NCBI RefSeq assembly: GCF_034259325.1 | Contig: NZ_JAXIVS010000003.1 | Coordinates: 682,001-746,000, forward strand | DNA: 64,000 nucleotides | Direction: 5' to 3' | Source: Hyalangium ruber | GTDB taxonomy: Bacteria > Myxococcota > Myxococcia > Myxococcales > Myxococcaceae | Part shown: piece after piece, positions 38,101 to 45,271 of the stretch | Position numbering within the stretch: position 1 is the stretch's first letter | Layout: each line of letters begins with the position of its first letter | Made by a program: the position numbers and the translations under genes | Notes under the pieces: model-generated | What the model saw: only the letters and a program-made list of their open reading frames with translations | Database searches by the model: none | Told to the model about the DNA's origin: nothing

Positions 38101-38891
38101 CGCGCCTTGTCCCCCGTGAAGGGGTCCGCCGCCTCCAGCACCATCACGCCCCGCGCCCCTGGCTCGAGGGTGACGCGAGCGCCCTCCAGCGAGCCCGGGC
38201 CGGTCACCTTCGTCCACGTCACCCGATTGCTCCCGCCCATGGTGCCCAGCGTCGTCGAGGAGCCCGAGGGCAGCGCCAGCACCTGCGGATCGCCCCGCAG
38301 CCGCGCGCTCGGCGTCACCTCGTACTCGAGACGGGCCACGTCGCCCGACTGCGTGTCGCGCACCTGCACCACGTCCAGGCCCGACGTCGCGCCCGCCGTG
38401 TACACGCCCGCGGGGGACAGCGTGCCGCCCGAGAGGTTCTCCACCAGGGTGTACTCGGCGTTGCCCAGGAGCCCCGCGGTGGCCACCTGGAAGGAGGTCC
38501 CCGGGCGCACCATGGCGCGGGAGGGCGCCACGTCGAAGGCGGACAGCACCTGCACCGTGGCCTGCGCGGAGCCCGTACACTGCACGTCCTCCACCACCAG
38601 CGTGTCCGAGGACGGGGTGTGGCCCGCGATGAAGCGGTCCCCGCGCATCTCGCCCGAGGAGCCTCCCGCCTCGGCACGGAAGCGGTAGTGGCCGCTGCCG
38701 CCCGAGGCGGTGAGCGCCACCACGCCGGAGACCCGCAGCCGCGTGGGCTCGGCCTTGAGCGCCAGCGGCGCCAGCCCGTCACACGCATCCACCACTGGCG
38801 GCTCTGGAGGGGGGCCCTCCGGCTCTTCACCCCCACAAGCCAGGGTCAGGAACGCGAACAGGGAGGCCGAGCGAGCGAGCAGTCGAGACAT
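35160..38891 (-). CDS. giant FG-GAP/integrin-alpha-like repeat lipoprotein
   Basis: 1243 residues. MSRLLARSASLFAFLTLACG is a lipoprotein signal (lipobox LACG). The first ~280 residues hold Ig-like sheet domains (GSGHYRF, SPAGVYTAG). The rest is FG-GAP/VCBS repeats with calcium-type loops such as DFDGDGIQD, DLDKDGRAE, DADGDGDLD, DFNADGRVD and DLNGDGCDE, forming at least one beta-propeller. Such lipoproteins are surface-exposed adhesion or scaffold proteins. It is last in a five-gene minus-strand operon (27-base gap to the heme lipoprotein) and may be the cell-surface component of that system. Confidence 0.85.
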   Translation of the reverse strand: MSRLLARSASLFAFLTLACGGEEPEGPPPEPPVVDACDGLAPLALKAEPTRLRVSGVVALTASGGSGHYRFRAEAGGSSGEMRGDRFIAGHTPSSDTLVVEDVQCTGSAQATVQVLSAFDVAPSRAMVRPGTSFQVATAGLLGNAEYTLVENLSGGTLSPAGVYTAGATSGLDVVQVRDTQSGDVARLEYEVTPSARLRGDPQVLALPSGSSTTLGTMGGSNRVTWTKVTGPGSLEGARVTLEPGARGVMVLEAADPFTGDKARVSVRVLDDLTRTMQPRGRLTDVAHLITADFDGDGIQDVAVGQRESDLNRPLGGAVFIYKGGPSGLPQQPTWVLTGQTDTAAFGDNLAAGDLDKDGRAELAVSSPGADITGADSGAVYLYRWGSNGPELMRPALTSLARGGAFSTGLAMADADGDGDLDLIVSAPAGDLAPTSSISRRGTVDIFTLTPGQPVPDLPAIRLGGADLSRTGNPMARSSTDLGRAVVMADFNADGRVDLAALSKVSRHLADGTTQAVALQAVSVFFGRADGLRFRATPDVYVVPGNTADSNEGTWRLGVAPADGTRPPLLMAVADRADSPNLSTSGGVQSGPDSGGVLIFDLSAHQPSGEPSNTPVQVLREAAYARIYGEAGSIFAGRSFTVMDVDGQPGGELVLGAPNAAAPGPNNTTLRLSGRVLAYPLATLAAGSVINKSLGVIHGQTRSDVLGVGMTTWTGPAGAALVAFSGRASSDAGAFTGRVETFLRGGTSLAEWSRTVAPVPARPAVERFGEVVAAAALAGGQTVALVGSPGYAGPGPNADGADTTAGRAWVYNATQNSAATMVAEGASTAPLARGRSVGTDVTFTDFNGDGRTDLVVGANSFSLPSSGQTAELALYAAQKTGCITTTGTSAGPNVGGLMVSLGQADGSFKDAYRLWAPLVIAGCTPDTDARCRRSQIGRGVVGGFDFNGDGREDIGALRNNGFEVFPGRAPDDASLAKLTMGCDPLYFTDGSTTRQTSAPTALGDLNGDGCDEVSWRYTETGRSGIIILFGYEPAGGRCGGRTTASWVRLAADAEVGGNNLGMGVATVRLGNFLKDGKDRIAISATSVPFDGVTQPAVLLFETSKLVARRPASGEALVGALGDGVTPETLVHRTRAVNFGRALEGGRDLTGDGVPDLVVSAPGASEASDGGGAVFIYAGGPQVKGRMTPWMLITGDTTERSNFGQDLSLSPGGQGGPPTLIIGAPTSYRTGTSNGTAFSLPLAF

Positions 38892-38918
38892 GGAAGTGAG
38901 ACTCCGAGGCTTCTCTAT

Positions 38919-40427
38919 TTACGGCTTGGCGCCAGAAGCAGCCCAGCGCTGGATCAGGGTGATGAGCTGCTGGTCCAGAGGACCGTCCGCGGGCATGCGC
39001 TGATCACGCACCGCCGCGGTGATGAGTTCCGCGTTCTCCTTCCACAGCTCATAGGTGGAGAGCTGGCGCCCCGGGCCGGAGATGTGGCACTTGGCGCAGC
39101 GCGCCTCGTGGATGGGGCGGATGTCCTTGTCCCAGCCGAGCACCACCGGGCCCACCGGCTGGAAGTCGAAGTACACCAGGCGCTTGGACTCGGAGCCATC
39201 CAGGAAGCGCGCCACCAGCTCGAGCACGTTCTTGCCCGGCTCCAGCGCGGCGAAGGAGTAGGGCTTGAGCTCCCCGTCCTTCTCCAGGCCGCCCAGGCTG
39301 TAGCCCGGCGCCTCCGCGACCACCTCCGCCCCGCCGATGCGGAACAGCAGCGTGGGCGTCTGCCCGGCCGGCGGCACCGCGCGCACCAGCAGGCTGTCCT
39401 CCACCACCCGCATGCCCTGGTGCAGTCCCAGCACGCGCGGCACGGGCGCGCGGCTGAGCACCACCGTCTCCGCGCCCAGCTGCACCCAGGCGCTGCCGCT
39501 CTCGTCCGCCGCCACGAAGCGGAACTCGCGCGTCTCCACGCCCGTGGCCAGGCCCCAGGAGTCCGCGTCCGCGTCATACAGCAACAGCTGATCGCTGGAC
39601 TTCACCCAGAGGAAGCGCCCGGCGCTCAGCAGCTGCACCGGCCGCTGGGCGAACTCCACCCGCCGCCACTTCCCGTCCTTGTGCCGCAGCAGCCGCTCCG
39701 AGGTGAGCACCCACAGCTCCGCCGTCGCGTCCTTCGACGCCTCCAGCCCCGCCATGGACACCAGCGTCTCCCTCTCGTCCAGCCGCAGCTCCGCCGGGCG
39801 CACCTGGTAGACGCCCGCCGCCGTGGCCACCGCCACGTACGGCTTGCCGTCCTTCAGCAGCCACACGCCCGGGGCCCCGTCCTCGGCCGGCGCCGCGGCC
39901 AGCACGGTGATGCCCTCCAGCGCCGCGCCATCCACCTTGAGCGCCGAGAGCTTGCCCTCATGGAGCCGGTAGAGCCCCGAGGTGTGCGCCAGCCACACCG
40001 CGCCATCGGCCGCCTGCGCCGTGGCCACCAGCCCCGGCCCCAGCGCGTCCCGCCACGGCGGGGCGATCAGCCAGCCCGCGTCCGCCAGGAAGAGACCCGT
40101 CTCGGTCTCCACCAGCGCGGTGCGAGGCCCCAGCCGGAACGCCGCGCGCGCCTTGCCCGGCGCCACCGCGTTGCCCGGGTGGCCCTCCAGCGGCGCGCGC
40201 GAGCCGTCTAGCCGCAGCCGGACCGGCGCTCCCGCCACGGAGACGAAGATGCCTCCGCCCGTCTGGTCGGCGAAGCCCGAACCCGAAGCAAGCGCCTCCT
40301 GCGAGCGCACCTGCGAGGCCTGGAAGGCCGTGGGCTGGGGCCGCTCCAACGGCAGGGTGGAGGAGCCCGAGGAGTCACCGCACGCGGCGGTGACGAGGAG
40401 GAGAAGGACGGGGGCGACAACCTTCAC
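38919..40427 (-). CDS. lipoprotein with propeller-like region and C-terminal c-heme domain
   Basis: About 502 residues. The chosen start is a GTG at 40425-40427 (KVVAPVLLLLVTAAC, lipobox TAAC), because it begins directly at the lipoprotein signal and has GGAGAGGG seven bases upstream. An ATG at 40469 would add MKKTNPLSPWERDG, which is a translated REP-like hairpin rather than a plausible signal. The middle ~360 residues are beta-rich with WLAHTSGLY, WLLKDGKPY and VLTSERLL repeats, propeller-like. The C-terminal ~75 residues hold CAKCH, a c-type heme site, in the typical IRPIHEARCAKCH context. It is fourth in the exported operon. Confidence 0.8.
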   Translation of the reverse strand: MKVVAPVLLLLVTAACGDSSGSSTLPLERPQPTAFQASQVRSQEALASGSGFADQTGGGIFVSVAGAPVRLRLDGSRAPLEGHPGNAVAPGKARAAFRLGPRTALVETETGLFLADAGWLIAPPWRDALGPGLVATAQAADGAVWLAHTSGLYRLHEGKLSALKVDGAALEGITVLAAAPAEDGAPGVWLLKDGKPYVAVATAAGVYQVRPAELRLDERETLVSMAGLEASKDATAELWVLTSERLLRHKDGKWRRVEFAQRPVQLLSAGRFLWVKSSDQLLLYDADADSWGLATGVETREFRFVAADESGSAWVQLGAETVVLSRAPVPRVLGLHQGMRVVEDSLLVRAVPPAGQTPTLLFRIGGAEVVAEAPGYSLGGLEKDGELKPYSFAALEPGKNVLELVARFLDGSESKRLVYFDFQPVGPVVLGWDKDIRPIHEARCAKCHISGPGRQLSTYELWKENAELITAAVRDQRMPADGPLDQQLITLIQRWAASGAKP

Positions 40428-40432
40428 CCCGT

Positions 40433-40453
40433 CCCTCTCCCAGGGGGAGAGGG
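40433..40453. repeat. REP-like inverted repeat overlapping a translation start
   Basis: CCCTCTCCC (40433-40441) pairs perfectly with GGGAGAGGG (40445-40453) with a three-base loop. Read on the minus strand, its GGAGAGGG arm sits where the ribosome site of the heme lipoprotein belongs. The peptide it encodes in one frame (PLSPWER) is the familiar translation of dispersed REP-like elements. A related hairpin is at 31803-31839. Confidence 0.65.
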
Positions 40454-40489
40454 GGTTTGTCTTCTTCATCCGCTTGGCTTTGCTTCGGT

Positions 40490-41884
40490 TCAGGCCAGGA
40501 TCGGCCGCAGCGGCTCGACGCGCGTGATGCTGTAGTCCAGGTTGGCCGAGGCCAGCACCGTGGCGATGACGTGCTCGGGCAGGATGTTCTCGCCCGTCGC
40601 CGTCGCCGCACCGTTGCGCAGGTCGAAGAGACCTGGCCCCATGCCGATGTCACCGCTCGCGCCGAACACGTAGTTGTGCTTCACGCCCGCGCCCATGAGC
40701 AGGCAGCTGTTGCACAGGTGGTGGTCTCGGCCGCCCGAGCCGTTGATGAGCGGGGTACGCGAGAACTCGGAGAACACCATGATGGTGGTGTGGTCCATGA
40801 AGTTGCCACCCGACGGGTGCGACGTGGCGCGCAGGTCGTCCACCAGCGTGGCCAGCGCGTCGAAACCGCGGCGCTGGTTGTTGGCGTGGTTGAGCTGGGT
40901 GCCGAAGTGCGTGTCCAGGCCGCCCGTGAGGTTGATGGAGACGCACTGGCTGATGCCCTGCTTGAGCGCGGTGGCCACCAGCGCCGCGCGGCCCGCCTCG
41001 GTGCTGTCGTAGCCGCCCGCGGGAGGGGTGGCCGCCAGCCCGTACTTCTGGCGCAGCTCCGCGTGCTCCGGCCGCTCGAAGCGGAAGGAGTTGTCCAGCC
41101 GGCCCGAGAGCACCGCCTGCATCTGGTCCCGGCTGTTCTCGTACGTCTCGCCCACGCCGCGCGCGCCGTAGGCCGCCGCCTCGCAGGAGATGGGCTGGCC
41201 CCGGAAGTCGATGAGCTGCTGCTCGATTTCACTGTCCAGCGTGCGCGTGCTGGGCGACAGCGTCAGCAGCAGGTCGTTGGAGCGGCTGACCCGCAGCGCG
41301 TTGGCGTGGCCGGGGTAGCGGTCGTTGTACGTCTCGATGTTGTAGGCGATCGACGGAATCGGCACACGCGGGGCGAGCTGGCCGACGATCTCCGTGGCGG
41401 TGGTCGAGCCACGCGCCGCGCTGCCGATGGGGCGCTTGCCGGTCAGGAAGTAGCGGAAGCCCACCTCGTGGCCCAGCGTCGTCATGTTGATGCCGCGCAC
41501 CACCGTCATCAGGTCGAAGTGGTTGGACAGCCGCCCCACCGCGGGCCCGAAGGTGATGTTCGAGAGCACCCCGTCCTTCTCGGGTACCAGCGGCATGCCC
41601 GAGAAGCGCGAGTCATTGATGAGGTTGTAGCCCGGCAGGATGCGCGTCTCGGAGATGCGCTCGGCGGTGAAGACCGTCGGGTCTCGCGGGTCGAACGCCA
41701 GCAGCTGGTCCCAGCCGCCGGAGAAGTACGCGAAGACGAAGCAGCGGTCTGGCGGGGCCAGGTTCGCCGCCTGGGCGAAGGCCCGGAAGGGCACGCCTCC
41801 GAAGAGGGTGGCGCCCATGAAGCCGGCGGCCGCCTTGAGGAAGGTGCGGCGCTCGGGGTTCGGAGAGTTCGGGTTCTTCTTCAT
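40490..41884 (-). CDS. DUF1501 family Tat-exported protein
   Basis: 464 residues with a twin-arginine signal (RRTFLKAAAGFMGATLFGG) ending near FAQA. DUF1501 proteins belong to the alkaline-phosphatase/sulfatase-like clan; here FAYFSGGWDQLLAFDPRDP, GHEVGFRYFLTG, TGGLDTHFG, MVFSEFSRTP and GRDHHLCNSCLLMGAG match the family's conserved blocks, including the FSEFxRTP and DHH motifs. Activity is unknown; the clan suggests a metal-dependent hydrolase in the periplasm. It is third in the operon, 16 bases after the upstream gene and 20 before the heme lipoprotein start at the upper ATG. Confidence 0.9.
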   Translation of the reverse strand: MKKNPNSPNPERRTFLKAAAGFMGATLFGGVPFRAFAQAANLAPPDRCFVFAYFSGGWDQLLAFDPRDPTVFTAERISETRILPGYNLINDSRFSGMPLVPEKDGVLSNITFGPAVGRLSNHFDLMTVVRGINMTTLGHEVGFRYFLTGKRPIGSAARGSTTATEIVGQLAPRVPIPSIAYNIETYNDRYPGHANALRVSRSNDLLLTLSPSTRTLDSEIEQQLIDFRGQPISCEAAAYGARGVGETYENSRDQMQAVLSGRLDNSFRFERPEHAELRQKYGLAATPPAGGYDSTEAGRAALVATALKQGISQCVSINLTGGLDTHFGTQLNHANNQRRGFDALATLVDDLRATSHPSGGNFMDHTTIMVFSEFSRTPLINGSGGRDHHLCNSCLLMGAGVKHNYVFGASGDIGMGPGLFDLRNGAATATGENILPEHVIATVLASANLDYSITRVEPLRPILA

Positions 41885-41900
41885 GGCAGGGGTCCCCGAG

Positions 41901-42566
41901 TCAGTAGGTGAGGAAGCGCGAGTCCGTCATCATCGCGATGCACACGGCCGCGAAGGCGTGGTCTCGCTTGCGGATGGTCTCGGAACGGGCGGCGGCCTGG
42001 GTGAAGAAGGCCTGCCACTTCGTGAGCTCGTCGCCATGCAGCGGCGCGCCCCAGAAGCGGGTGGACAGGTAGACGAGCAGCTCGCTCTTCTGCGCGTCCG
42101 TCAGCTGGGTGAGGTTACCCGCCGTGCCGCTCACGACGGGCAGCGTCCGGCTGAGCACCCGGGCGTTGGGGTCGGCCACCGACATCTCGGCGGCCGCCTG
42201 CGCCAGGCACACCTCACGGGCCCCGTCCTCGAGGAACTTGGCGAACACCAGGTTGGGCTCGGTGTTCTCGGTGACGATGTTGGCGTAGTCGGCCCGGCCC
42301 AGCGAGGCAGCCAGGTTGTCGAGCTGCGTCCACGGGCGGCCCACCGTCTTCTCGATGCTCGTCTTGAGCTGAGCCACGGTGATGCGGCGAGGGGCACGGC
42401 CGACCGACCCCTCCTGCACCTCGGGGTCCGGCAGCGGGGTGACGCTGCCGTGGGGGTTGGGGATGGGCTCGAGCTGCCCGTCCATGGGCGGAGGCAGAGG
42501 CGTCTCCTCCGACTTGGAACAGGCGGGCGCGAGCGCGAGCAACGCGAGGGCGACGAGGCGGCGCAT
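41901..42566 (-). CDS. lipoprotein of the DUF1501 operon
   Basis: 221 residues. MRRLVALALLALAPAC gives a lipoprotein signal (lipobox APAC), followed by a Pro-rich linker and a helical domain containing a single internal Cys-bearing helix, and ends with AFAAVCIAMMTDSRFLTY. That ending is like the C-terminal helix of planctomycete-type DUF1585/DUF1800-like proteins that pair with DUF1501. Its ATG overlaps the previous gene's stop by one base (TGATG), so the two are translationally coupled. Function unknown. Confidence 0.75.
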   Translation of the reverse strand: MRRLVALALLALAPACSKSEETPLPPPMDGQLEPIPNPHGSVTPLPDPEVQEGSVGRAPRRITVAQLKTSIEKTVGRPWTQLDNLAASLGRADYANIVTENTEPNLVFAKFLEDGAREVCLAQAAAEMSVADPNARVLSRTLPVVSGTAGNLTQLTDAQKSELLVYLSTRFWGAPLHGDELTKWQAFFTQAAARSETIRKRDHAFAAVCIAMMTDSRFLTY

Positions 42567-44548
42567 CAGTCGATCCTCCGGTAGGCGTCGGTCATCAGCA
42601 GCTTCTCGATGAGCGCCTTGAGGTTGTGATTGCTACGAGAGAACTCCTGCGAGAGCGGCGCCAGGTACAGGCGGCTCTCCTCCGTCGTCATCGGCCGGCC
42701 GAGGAACTCCGTCCAGATGCGGCGCACCGTGCAGCGCTCCAGGTCACCCGTCTGCAGCATGCGCTCCACCAGCAGCTTCGGGCCGGCCTCGATGTTCGCC
42801 TCCTCCTCGGCCGTGCGGTACAGGTACGTCTTGAGCATGCCCAGCGAGTTGGCGCCGTCGCCGTCGAAGGCCTGCATCACGTACTGGCCGCACTCGCCGC
42901 CGCAGTTGGTGTCACCCGCCAGGGCGCAGTCGCGGCACTTCGGATCGAAGCGCGGGAACTTCTCGGGCGTGAGGAACAGCGAGTTGCGCTCGTCGTAGCG
43001 GCCCCAGTGCGCGCCCGTGGGCTCGATGGTGGCGTGGCAGTAGTTGCAGCCGCAGCGCCGGGCCAGGTTGTTCTCCCGGTTGCAGTTGTCCTCGGGCGGA
43101 GGCAGCGGGTCCGAGGACGGGACGAACGTCTTGCAGAGGAAGGCCTCGTAGAAGTGGTTCACACGGGCGCGCTGCGTGGGGAAGCGGTAGAGGAACGAGG
43201 GCGTGGTGAGCACACCCGAGTGCGACGCGTCCCGCGTGTACTCCTCCCAGGTGTCCACCTGCAGGTAGGGGATGGCCGGCATCACGCTCAGGTCCGCGGG
43301 CGCGGTGATGGTGAAGATGCCGACGCCCTGCTGCTGCCGGTAGAACTCGGACATGGTGCCGTTCACGAAGGAGCGGCGCGTGGTGAGGATGTTGAAGTAG
43401 GGCTCCTCGCGCTCGATGACCGAGTTGGCGATCAGCTCCGGCTCCTCGTTGATGGCCGAGATGCGGGCGGTGTGCGTGGCGGCCACCTCGCAGCGGCGCA
43501 TGCCCGTGCCGCAGCCGCAGCTCCGGTCACGCGCGAAGCGCGTCGTCTCGCACGACTCCAGCGTCCACGGGTTGATGTCGCGCTCCTGCGCCTCGATGGC
43601 GCACACGGTCACCGGCGTGGGCTCGGTGGCGAAGAAGGGCGCGGGCTTCGTGACGTAGCCCTCGCGCTGGATGCAGCCGCGCACCGGGGTGTAGGCGCCC
43701 TTGACGCCGTTGCGCAGCGGCTGCTCCAGGGTGCAGCGATCCAGCCGGGTGAGGTTGGTGCCCGCGGGCGGGTTGGGGTGTACGAAGGCCACCACCTTGG
43801 TGCCCTCCAGCTCCTCCTGCGTCAGCACGTTGGTGGTGCTCTTGTTCGGATCCGGCAGGCACAGGTGCGGGTGGAGCCGACCGTCGCCCAGCCGCCGCAT
43901 GTCGCAGAAGTTCAGGTGCTTGGCCGGCACCAGCCCCTTGGTCACCGCCACGTCGCACGAGGTGACGGTGGTGTCGGTGCTGTCCAGGCGGGTACACGCG
44001 AAGAAGTTGGTGTCGTAGTCGTAGCTCACCGGCAGCGGGACGCCCTGGGCGTCACGGCATACCTTGGTGGCCGGCTCCGAGTGCGGGTCCTGCCGCGACG
44101 CGGTGGCGCCGCAGTTGTCCTGCTCGATGTAGGCGTCACACGACTGGTTGTTCACGCCGCGCAGCGAGGTGCTGGTATTGCCCCGCAGGCCGAGCGGGTT
44201 GTTCGCCCCGCCGGTGCCCACCAGGCGCGTGTCTCCGTTATCGAACACGCTGCCGGAGACGTTCGAGCGCAAGAGCGCGCGGTGGTAGCCGCGCATGCGC
44301 TCATAGAACTCATCCGAGCTCATCATTCCCCGGATGTCCTCCGGGGCGATGGAGCCCTTGGCCTGATAGGCCCGATACTCCTCGATGGTGGGGGGGCGAC
44401 CGAGCAGGTCGAGAGAGAGCTGTCGAAGATGACGCTCGAGGGGGACCTTCGTCACGGGAGCGCAGACCGCCTCTTGAGCCAGAGCGGGGGTTGCGATCAG
44501 CAGGGCGAAGGCCGCGAGAGCGGTGATACAGCGTCGCACGCGAGGCAC
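42566..44548 (-). CDS. secreted DUF1588/DUF1585-like protein with c-type heme-like motif
   Basis: 660 residues from a GTG at 44546-44548, chosen because GGAGG lies five bases upstream and the Sec signal (RRCITALAAFALLIATPALA) follows at once. The N-terminal part contains a PSD1/DUF1592-like helical segment (LRQLSLDLLGRPPTIEEYRA). The centre has TPSFLYRFPTQRARVNHFYE and CGCNYCHATIEPTGAHWGRYDE (DUF1588-like, with CNYCH as a possible heme site), and the end GRPMTTEESRLYLAPLSQEF is DUF1585-like. Many other Cys suggest disulfides. First gene of the exported five-gene operon; its promoter should lie in 44549-44706. Confidence 0.8.
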   Translation of the reverse strand: MPRVRRCITALAAFALLIATPALAQEAVCAPVTKVPLERHLRQLSLDLLGRPPTIEEYRAYQAKGSIAPEDIRGMMSSDEFYERMRGYHRALLRSNVSGSVFDNGDTRLVGTGGANNPLGLRGNTSTSLRGVNNQSCDAYIEQDNCGATASRQDPHSEPATKVCRDAQGVPLPVSYDYDTNFFACTRLDSTDTTVTSCDVAVTKGLVPAKHLNFCDMRRLGDGRLHPHLCLPDPNKSTTNVLTQEELEGTKVVAFVHPNPPAGTNLTRLDRCTLEQPLRNGVKGAYTPVRGCIQREGYVTKPAPFFATEPTPVTVCAIEAQERDINPWTLESCETTRFARDRSCGCGTGMRRCEVAATHTARISAINEEPELIANSVIEREEPYFNILTTRRSFVNGTMSEFYRQQQGVGIFTITAPADLSVMPAIPYLQVDTWEEYTRDASHSGVLTTPSFLYRFPTQRARVNHFYEAFLCKTFVPSSDPLPPPEDNCNRENNLARRCGCNYCHATIEPTGAHWGRYDERNSLFLTPEKFPRFDPKCRDCALAGDTNCGGECGQYVMQAFDGDGANSLGMLKTYLYRTAEEEANIEAGPKLLVERMLQTGDLERCTVRRIWTEFLGRPMTTEESRLYLAPLSQEFSRSNHNLKALIEKLLMTDAYRRID

Positions 44549-44706
44549 TGGGACCTCCGAGGGGGGGTGCTGGATGACTCGCGGCGTGTTATGCCCGTAT
44601 TTCCGATCTTTAGCTAGTCCCCTTTCACACACAGTGTAGGTGTTCGCGAGACCCACACCACGCGGAGCAGTTGCAAGTGTGCGTGGTTCCAGACATTCAG
44701 GGGGGC
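44549..44706. promoter_or_regulatory. divergent promoter region of the exported operon and DUF420 gene
   Basis: This 158-base gap separates two divergent starts and is locally AT-rich around 44590-44640. It must contain promoters for both directions. No clear -35/-10 pair was found by eye. Confidence 0.4.
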
Positions 44707-45270
44707 ATGTCGAACGCTACCCCTGTTCCCGCGTCTCGCGTCAGCGATCGGACCTTCTACGTCTTCACGGGCGTCGTGTCGGTCGCGGCCCTGGCCCTGC
44801 TGGCTTATCTGCTGCTGATCCGGCGCGGCGGGGCGACGGGCATGGATCTGCGCTTCATGCCGGCGGTGAACGCGGGCCTCAACGCGCTGGCGGCGAGCCT
44901 GCTGGTGGCGGGCTGGGTGGCCATCAAGCGCGGGGCGCGGCGAGTCCACCAGTACCTGATGGTGTCCGCCTTCGCGGCCTCGGCGCTCTTCCTGGTGGGC
45001 TACCTCGCCTATCACTACGTCCACGGAGACACGAAGTACGCCGGAGAGGGGGCGATGCGGGCGGTGTACCTGGCGGTGCTGGCCAGCCACGTGCTCCTGT
45101 CCATGCCGGTGGTGCCGATGGCGCTGGTGGCCTTCTACTTCGCCTGGCGCAAGGACTTCGGGCGCCACCGCAAGGTGACGCGCTGGCTGGCCCCCATCTG
45201 GGTCTATGTGTCGGTGACGGGCGTGCTGGTGTTCTTCCTGCTGCGCGGCAGCTTGCCGGCCTCTCCGTAG
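44707..45270 (+). CDS. DUF420 membrane protein (CtaM/YozB-like)
   Basis: 187 residues from the ATG at 44707, with GGGGG just before it. About five membrane helices. The conserved features of the family are visible: a His-containing loop (RRVHQYLMVSAF), LAYHYVHG, and SHVLLSMPVVPMAL, giving His residues at helix ends that suit heme or copper handling. In Bacillus and Staphylococcus, DUF420 proteins (CtaM) support maturation of aa3-type oxidase. It could serve the terminal oxidase fed by the bc module at 3045-5676, but is not linked to it. Its stop is one base from the convergent kinase gene stop. Confidence 0.88.
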   Translation: MSNATPVPASRVSDRTFYVFTGVVSVAALALLAYLLLIRRGGATGMDLRFMPAVNAGLNALAASLLVAGWVAIKRGARRVHQYLMVSAFAASALFLVGYLAYHYVHGDTKYAGEGAMRAVYLAVLASHVLLSMPVVPMALVAFYFAWRKDFGRHRKVTRWLAPIWVYVSVTGVLVFFLLRGSLPASP

Positions 45271-45271
45271 C

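Noticed and set aside
36792-40211. A 1139-codon plus-strand frame opposite the FG-GAP and heme lipoprotein genes
   Set aside because: Spans two real genes and their gap, is Arg/His-rich, and has no signal or domain.
40428-40469. N-terminal extension MKKTNPLSPWERDG of the heme lipoprotein
   Set aside because: It is the translation of a REP-like hairpin, lacks a ribosome site, and would precede a complete lipoprotein signal.
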